Notes under the pieces: model-generated
The model's input: the letters and a program-made list of their open reading frames with translations, nothing else
Database searches by the model: none
What the model was told of the DNA's origin: nothing
Translations under genes and position numbers: made by a program
From: an uncultured beta proteobacterium
GTDB lineage: Bacteria > Pseudomonadota > Gammaproteobacteria > Burkholderiales > Burkholderiaceae_C
Length of the DNA stretch: 9,559 bases
Assembly: GCA_903928325.1 (NCBI GenBank)
Contig: CAIYQF010000006.1
Span: 1 to 9,559, forward strand
Reading direction: 5' to 3'
Shown here: piece by piece, positions 6,833-9,559 of the stretch
How the letters are laid out: every line of letters begins with the position of its first letter
How positions within the stretch are numbered: the stretch's first letter is position 1

Positions 6833-8143
6833 ATGACCGTTATCGTTGAAACCTTGGAAAAACTGGAACGAAAAATCACCCTTAATTTGCCGCTCGATGT
6901 GGTGCAGTCTGAGGTGGGAATGCGCTTGCGCAAGATGGCCCGCACGGTCAAGATGGACGGCTTTCGCCCCGGCAAGGTGCCTATGAATGTGGTGACTCAG
7001 CGTTACGGCTACTCGGTTCATTACGAGGTGATGAATGACAAGGTGGGTGAAGCCTTTGCCGCAGCTACCAACCAAGCCAAGCTACGGGTTGCCGGCCAGC
7101 CCCGGATTGAAGAAGCCAACGGAGCGGCCGAAGGTTTTATGGCCTTCGATGCGGTTTTTGAAGTATTTCCAGAGGTAAAGATTGGTGATTTGTCCAGCGC
7201 AGAGGTTGAAAAAGTTAATGCAGAAGTAACTGACGCAGCGATCGACAAAACGATCGATATTCTGCGCAAACAGCGCCGGACATTTTCTCAGCGCCCCCAC
7301 GAGGCGGCAGCGCAGGATACAGACCGTGTGACGGTTGACTTTGAAGGCAAGATCGAAGGTGAGCCGTTTGACGGCGGTAAAGCCGAAGATTTTCAGTTCA
7401 TCCTGGGCGATGGCCAGATGTTGAAAGAATTCGAAGAAGCAACGCGTGGAATGAAGTTTGGCGAAAGCAAAACGTTCCCATTGGCTTTCCCAGCCGAATA
7501 CCATGGTAAGGATGTGGCTGGAAAAACTGCAGACTTCATGGTCACCCTGAAGAAAGTGGAGGCAGCCCACATGCCGGAGGTAGACGACGCATTGGCTGTT
7601 TCCTTGGGTATTGCTGACGGCACGGTGGGTGGCCTGCGCGCTGACATCCGCAAAAACTTGCAGCGCGAGGTTAAATCCCGTTTGCTGGGGCGCAACAAAC
7701 AGGTGGTTATGGATGCGTTGTTGGCCAAGGCGGAGCTTGACCTGCCCAAGGCTAGCGTCCAATCCGAAGTGGATCGCCTGATCGAAGGCGCCCGTGCTGA
7801 CCTCAAGCAGCGCGGCGTCAAGGATGCGGATAAAGCGCCTATTCCCGCTGAATTGTTCACCGCCCAAGCCGAACGACGCGTCCGTCTGGGCTTGGTGGTG
7901 GCTGAGTTGGTGCGCGCGCAGCAGTTGCACGCCACGGCTGAGCAGATCAAAGCACACATTGAGGAACTCGCTGCCAGCTATGAAAAGCCAGCTGACGTGG
8001 TGCGCTGGTACTACGGCGACAACCGCCGTATGGCCGAGGTGGAGTCCATCGTCATTGAAAACAACGTCACAGAGTTTGTGCTGTCCCATGTTCAGGTATC
8101 TGAAAAGGACATTAGCTTTGACGACCTGATGGGGCAGAATTGA
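6833..8143 (+). CDS. tig: Trigger factor, ribosome-associated chaperone and peptidyl-prolyl isomerase
   Basis: The 436-residue protein matches the usual trigger factor length (432 in E. coli). It binds the ribosome at the exit tunnel and shields nascent chains. The N-terminal ribosome-binding domain carries the signature loop GFRPGKVP at residues 43-50. The FKBP-type isomerase domain runs from about 162 to 245 (DRVTVDFEGKIEGEPFDGG onward). The remaining helical region to 436 forms the chaperone arms. The start at 6833 is set by AGGAG at 6821-6825, seven bases upstream; an in-frame ATG at 6761 lacks this and encodes an unrelated tail. The 83 bases between the tRNA and tig hold this site and small weak hairpins, but no convincing promoter, so read-through from the tRNA-Leu unit is possible. 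The gene heads the tig-clpP-clpX block found in many bacteria. Confidence 0.97.
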   Translation: MTVIVETLEKLERKITLNLPLDVVQSEVGMRLRKMARTVKMDGFRPGKVPMNVVTQRYGYSVHYEVMNDKVGEAFAAATNQAKLRVAGQPRIEEANGAAEGFMAFDAVFEVFPEVKIGDLSSAEVEKVNAEVTDAAIDKTIDILRKQRRTFSQRPHEAAAQDTDRVTVDFEGKIEGEPFDGGKAEDFQFILGDGQMLKEFEEATRGMKFGESKTFPLAFPAEYHGKDVAGKTADFMVTLKKVEAAHMPEVDDALAVSLGIADGTVGGLRADIRKNLQREVKSRLLGRNKQVVMDALLAKAELDLPKASVQSEVDRLIEGARADLKQRGVKDADKAPIPAELFTAQAERRVRLGLVVAELVRAQQLHATAEQIKAHIEELAASYEKPADVVRWYYGDNRRMAEVESIVIENNVTEFVLSHVQVSEKDISFDDLMGQN

Positions 8144-8151
8144 ATCCATTG

Positions 8152-8184
8152 CTGCGCGCGCAGTGCTGACGGGCAAACGCCCGT
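8152..8184 (+). other. Two consecutive stem-loops after the tig stop
   Basis: A perfect palindrome CTGCGCGCGCAG (8152-8163) is followed by ACGGGC-AAAC-GCCCGT (8169-8184), a 6-bp stem with a 4-base loop. Neither is followed by a T-tract, so they are not standard intrinsic terminators. They may protect the tig mRNA 3' end or slow RNA polymerase before the real terminator-like hairpin at 8245. Confidence 0.4.
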
Positions 8185-8207
8185 GCATCGCTAAAACTGT
8201 TGGGTGC

Positions 8208-8235
8208 CTTGTGGTCTGGGAATGATGCCCCATGT
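8208..8235 (+). promoter_or_regulatory. Heat-shock (sigma-32 / RpoH)-like promoter of clpP
   Basis: CTTGTG (8208-8213) matches the conserved CTTG of the sigma-32 -35 element (consensus CTTGAA). CCCCATGT (8228-8235) is a full match to the -10 consensus CCCCATnT. The spacer between CTTGTG and CCCCAT is 14 bp, inside the known 13-15 bp range. Transcription would start near 8240-8243. ClpP genes of proteobacteria are known to be heat-shock controlled, which fits. No comparable sigma-70 promoter is seen in the tig-clpP gap. Confidence 0.6.
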
Positions 8236-8244
8236 GTTTTCTTG

Positions 8245-8274
8245 GCTTCGCCGACTCGGCGGGGCTTTTATTTA
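8245..8274 (+). terminator. Terminator-type hairpin directly upstream of clpP
   Basis: GCTTCGCCG (8245-8253) pairs with CGGCGGGGC (8257-8265) around the loop ACT: nine pairs, two of them G-U. The U-rich run TTTTATTTA (8266-8274) follows at once. This has the form of an intrinsic terminator and would end tig transcripts. It lies 12 bp before the clpP start and begins only a few bases after the start site expected from the heat-shock-like promoter, so it may also act as a 5' stabilising hairpin or attenuator of clpP mRNA. Confidence 0.55.
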
Positions 8275-8286
8275 CTCGGAGAAGCT

Positions 8287-8916
8287 ATGAACGTGAAATT
8301 TGGAACGCCAGGCGCACTAGAAACCCAGGCGCTGGGAATGGTTCCCATGGTGATTGAGCAGTCCGGTCGGGGTGAGCGTTCGTACGATATCTATTCGCGT
8401 TTGCTCAAGGAGCGCGTCATTTTTCTGGTTGGACCGGTCAATGACCAGACGGCCAACCTGGTGGTGGCGCAGCTGCTGTTCCTGGAAAGCGAAAACCCCG
8501 ATAAGGACATTTCCTTCTACATCAACTCGCCCGGTGGCTCGGTCAGTGCTGGCATGGCGATTTTTGACACCATGAACTTCATCAAGCCCGACGTGTCGAC
8601 GCTGTGCATCGGCATGGCCGCTAGCATGGGAGCGTTTTTGCTCACTGCGGGCGCTAAGGGCAAACGGTTTTCGCTTCCCAATTCCAAGGTCATGATTCAC
8701 CAGCCCTTGGGCGGCACGCAGGGCCAAGCCACGGAAATCGAGATTCACGCCCGCGAGATTTTGAAAACCCGTGAGCAGCTGAACAAAATTTTGGCCGACC
8801 GAACGGGCCAGCCCTTGGACAAGATTGAGCGCGATACCGAGCGGGACTACTATTTGTCTGCAGAAGAGGCCAAAGAGTACGGACTTATTGACCAGGTGAT
8901 CGCCAAGCGACCCTGA
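8287..8916 (+). CDS. clpP: ATP-dependent Clp protease proteolytic subunit ClpP
   Basis: The 209-residue serine protease forms the double-heptamer chamber that degrades proteins unfolded by ClpX or ClpA. The catalytic triad is complete: Ser113 (GMAASMGAF), His138 (MIHQPLGG) and Asp187 (ERDYYL). The handle and oxyanion region FYINSPGGSVSAG is at 77-89. The first 14 residues or so look like a propeptide, since ALGMVPMVIEQ aligns with the mature E. coli start (ALVPMVIEQ). The length agrees with E. coli ClpP (207). The start at 8287 is supported by GGAG at 8278-8281, five bases upstream. An in-frame ATG at 8200 would lie upstream of the predicted promoter and encode the terminator hairpin region, so it is rejected. 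The gene lies 143 bp after tig and 102 bp before clpX. Confidence 0.98.
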   Translation: MNVKFGTPGALETQALGMVPMVIEQSGRGERSYDIYSRLLKERVIFLVGPVNDQTANLVVAQLLFLESENPDKDISFYINSPGGSVSAGMAIFDTMNFIKPDVSTLCIGMAASMGAFLLTAGAKGKRFSLPNSKVMIHQPLGGTQGQATEIEIHAREILKTREQLNKILADRTGQPLDKIERDTERDYYLSAEEAKEYGLIDQVIAKRP

Positions 8917-9018
8917 TAAGCAGGCCACGCGCGAAACGGCCCAAGGCCGCGTTCTTGCCAATGAAAGCGACTGAGATGTGGTTATCATTGAGACCACCAA
9001 CGAAAAGGCAAATGTCAC

Positions 9019-9559
9019 ATGGCCGAGAAAAAAGGCGGTTCGAGCGAAAAGAACCTGTATTGTTCCTTTTGCGGAAAGAGTCAGCACGAAGTTAAAAAGC
9101 TGATTGCGGGGCCCTCGGTGTTCGTTTGTGACGAATGCATTGACCTGTGCAATGAAATCATCCGCGATGAAGTTCCGTCCATTTCGGGTGAAAGCGAAGG
9201 CCGGGTCGGATTGCCGACGCCATCGGAGATAAAAGCTAATTTAGACAACTATGTCATTGGACAGGAAACCGCCAAACGAACTTTGTCCGTGGCCGTTTAT
9301 AACCACTACAAGCGCCTGCGCCACCAAGAAAAGGCCAAAAAAGACGACGTAGAGTTGGCCAAAAGCAATATCTTGCTAATCGGCCCCACTGGATCCGGAA
9401 AAACGCTGTTAGCCCAAACTTTGGCCCGCATGCTGGATGTCCCGTTTGTCATGGCAGACGCTACCACCCTGACCGAAGCGGGTTATGTAGGTGAGGATGT
9501 TGAGAATATCGTCCTTAAGCTCTTGCAAAGTTGCAATTACGAGGTGGAGCGCGCCCAAC
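9019..9559 (+). CDS. clpX: ClpX, AAA+ unfoldase subunit of the ClpXP protease, N-terminal part (truncated by window end)
   Basis: Translation from the ATG at 9019 gives 180 codons that stay open to the window end; full-length ClpX is about 420 residues. The protein recognises tagged substrates, unfolds them with ATP and passes them to ClpP. The N-terminal zinc-binding domain is complete: Cys15 and Cys18 (CSFC) with Cys37 and Cys40 (CDEC). The AAA+ module follows, with the conserved LDNYVIGQ at 75-82 and Walker A GPTGSGKT at 122-129. The LTEAGYVGEDVEN segment after it contains the pore-loop motif GYVG. Walker B and the sensor motifs lie beyond the window. AAAGG at 9004-9008 is ten bases before the start, a rather long spacing. 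The 102-bp gap after clpP has no clear promoter, so transcription with clpP is likely. Confidence 0.97.
   Translation, partial: MAEKKGGSSEKNLYCSFCGKSQHEVKKLIAGPSVFVCDECIDLCNEIIRDEVPSISGESEGRVGLPTPSEIKANLDNYVIGQETAKRTLSVAVYNHYKRLRHQEKAKKDDVELAKSNILLIGPTGSGKTLLAQTLARMLDVPFVMADATTLTEAGYVGEDVENIVLKLLQSCNYEVERAQ

Noticed and set aside
6032..7075. Minus-strand open frame of 347 codons
   Set aside because: It runs antisense through the pump 3' end, the whole tRNA-Leu and the tig start, and has no recognisable domain.
7082..8233. Minus-strand open frame of 383 codons opposite tig
   Set aside because: It is antisense to all of the trigger factor isomerase and chaperone domains and shows no family motif; a codon-bias shadow is the simpler explanation.
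8200..8286. In-frame upstream start for clpP at 8200
   Set aside because: It would precede the predicted promoter, read through the hairpin, and add residues absent from ClpP proteins; GGAG at 8278-8281 supports 8287.
8935..8953. Hairpin after clpP (AACGGCC-CAA-GGCC-GC-GTT) as a terminator
   Set aside because: The stem needs a 2-base bulge and has no T-tract, so it is unlikely to separate clpP from clpX.
8955..8988. Possible sigma-70 promoter for clpX (TTGCCA at 8955-8960, TATCAT at 8983-8988)
   Set aside because: The -10 is good but the spacer is 22 bp, too long, and no better -35 lies at 16-18 bp.

Overview
The window looks like a chromosomal segment of a GC-rich betaproteobacterium, most likely order Burkholderiales and probably Comamonadaceae. 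This is inferred from protein character and from the tRNA-Leu / tig / clpP / clpX order; no database search was possible. It consists of housekeeping genes plus one efflux operon. I see no insertion sequence, CRISPR array, phage gene or integration scar, and no clearly new multi-gene system.

Layout. Positions 1-2166 (minus strand) hold hpnC, hpnD and hpnE, the three-enzyme bacterial route from farnesyl diphosphate to squalene. They are packed as an operon: a 22-bp gap between hpnC and hpnD, a 4-bp overlap between hpnD and hpnE, and hpnE cut by the window edge. Positions 2167-2290 are a divergent intergenic region with a good sigma-70-type promoter facing right and a palindrome over its expected transcription start. 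Positions 2291-6590 (plus strand) hold a two-gene RND efflux operon: a lipoprotein membrane-fusion subunit and an inner-membrane pump. No outer-membrane channel gene and no regulator gene lies beside them.

Positions 6663-6749 are a complete tRNA-Leu (anticodon UAG) with encoded CCA. Positions 6833-9559 hold the protein-quality-control block tig (trigger factor), clpP (protease) and clpX (unfoldase, cut by the window end). Trigger factor folds nascent chains; ClpX unfolds substrates and feeds them into ClpP.

The most interesting regulatory signal is directly before clpP. A heat-shock (sigma-32)-like promoter is followed at once by a 9-bp terminator-type hairpin with a U-rich tail, and the clpP ribosome-binding site lies just after it. 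This suggests clpP has its own stress promoter and is partly insulated from tig, with the hairpin at the very 5' end of the stress transcript. The second signal is the operator-like palindrome of the efflux operon.
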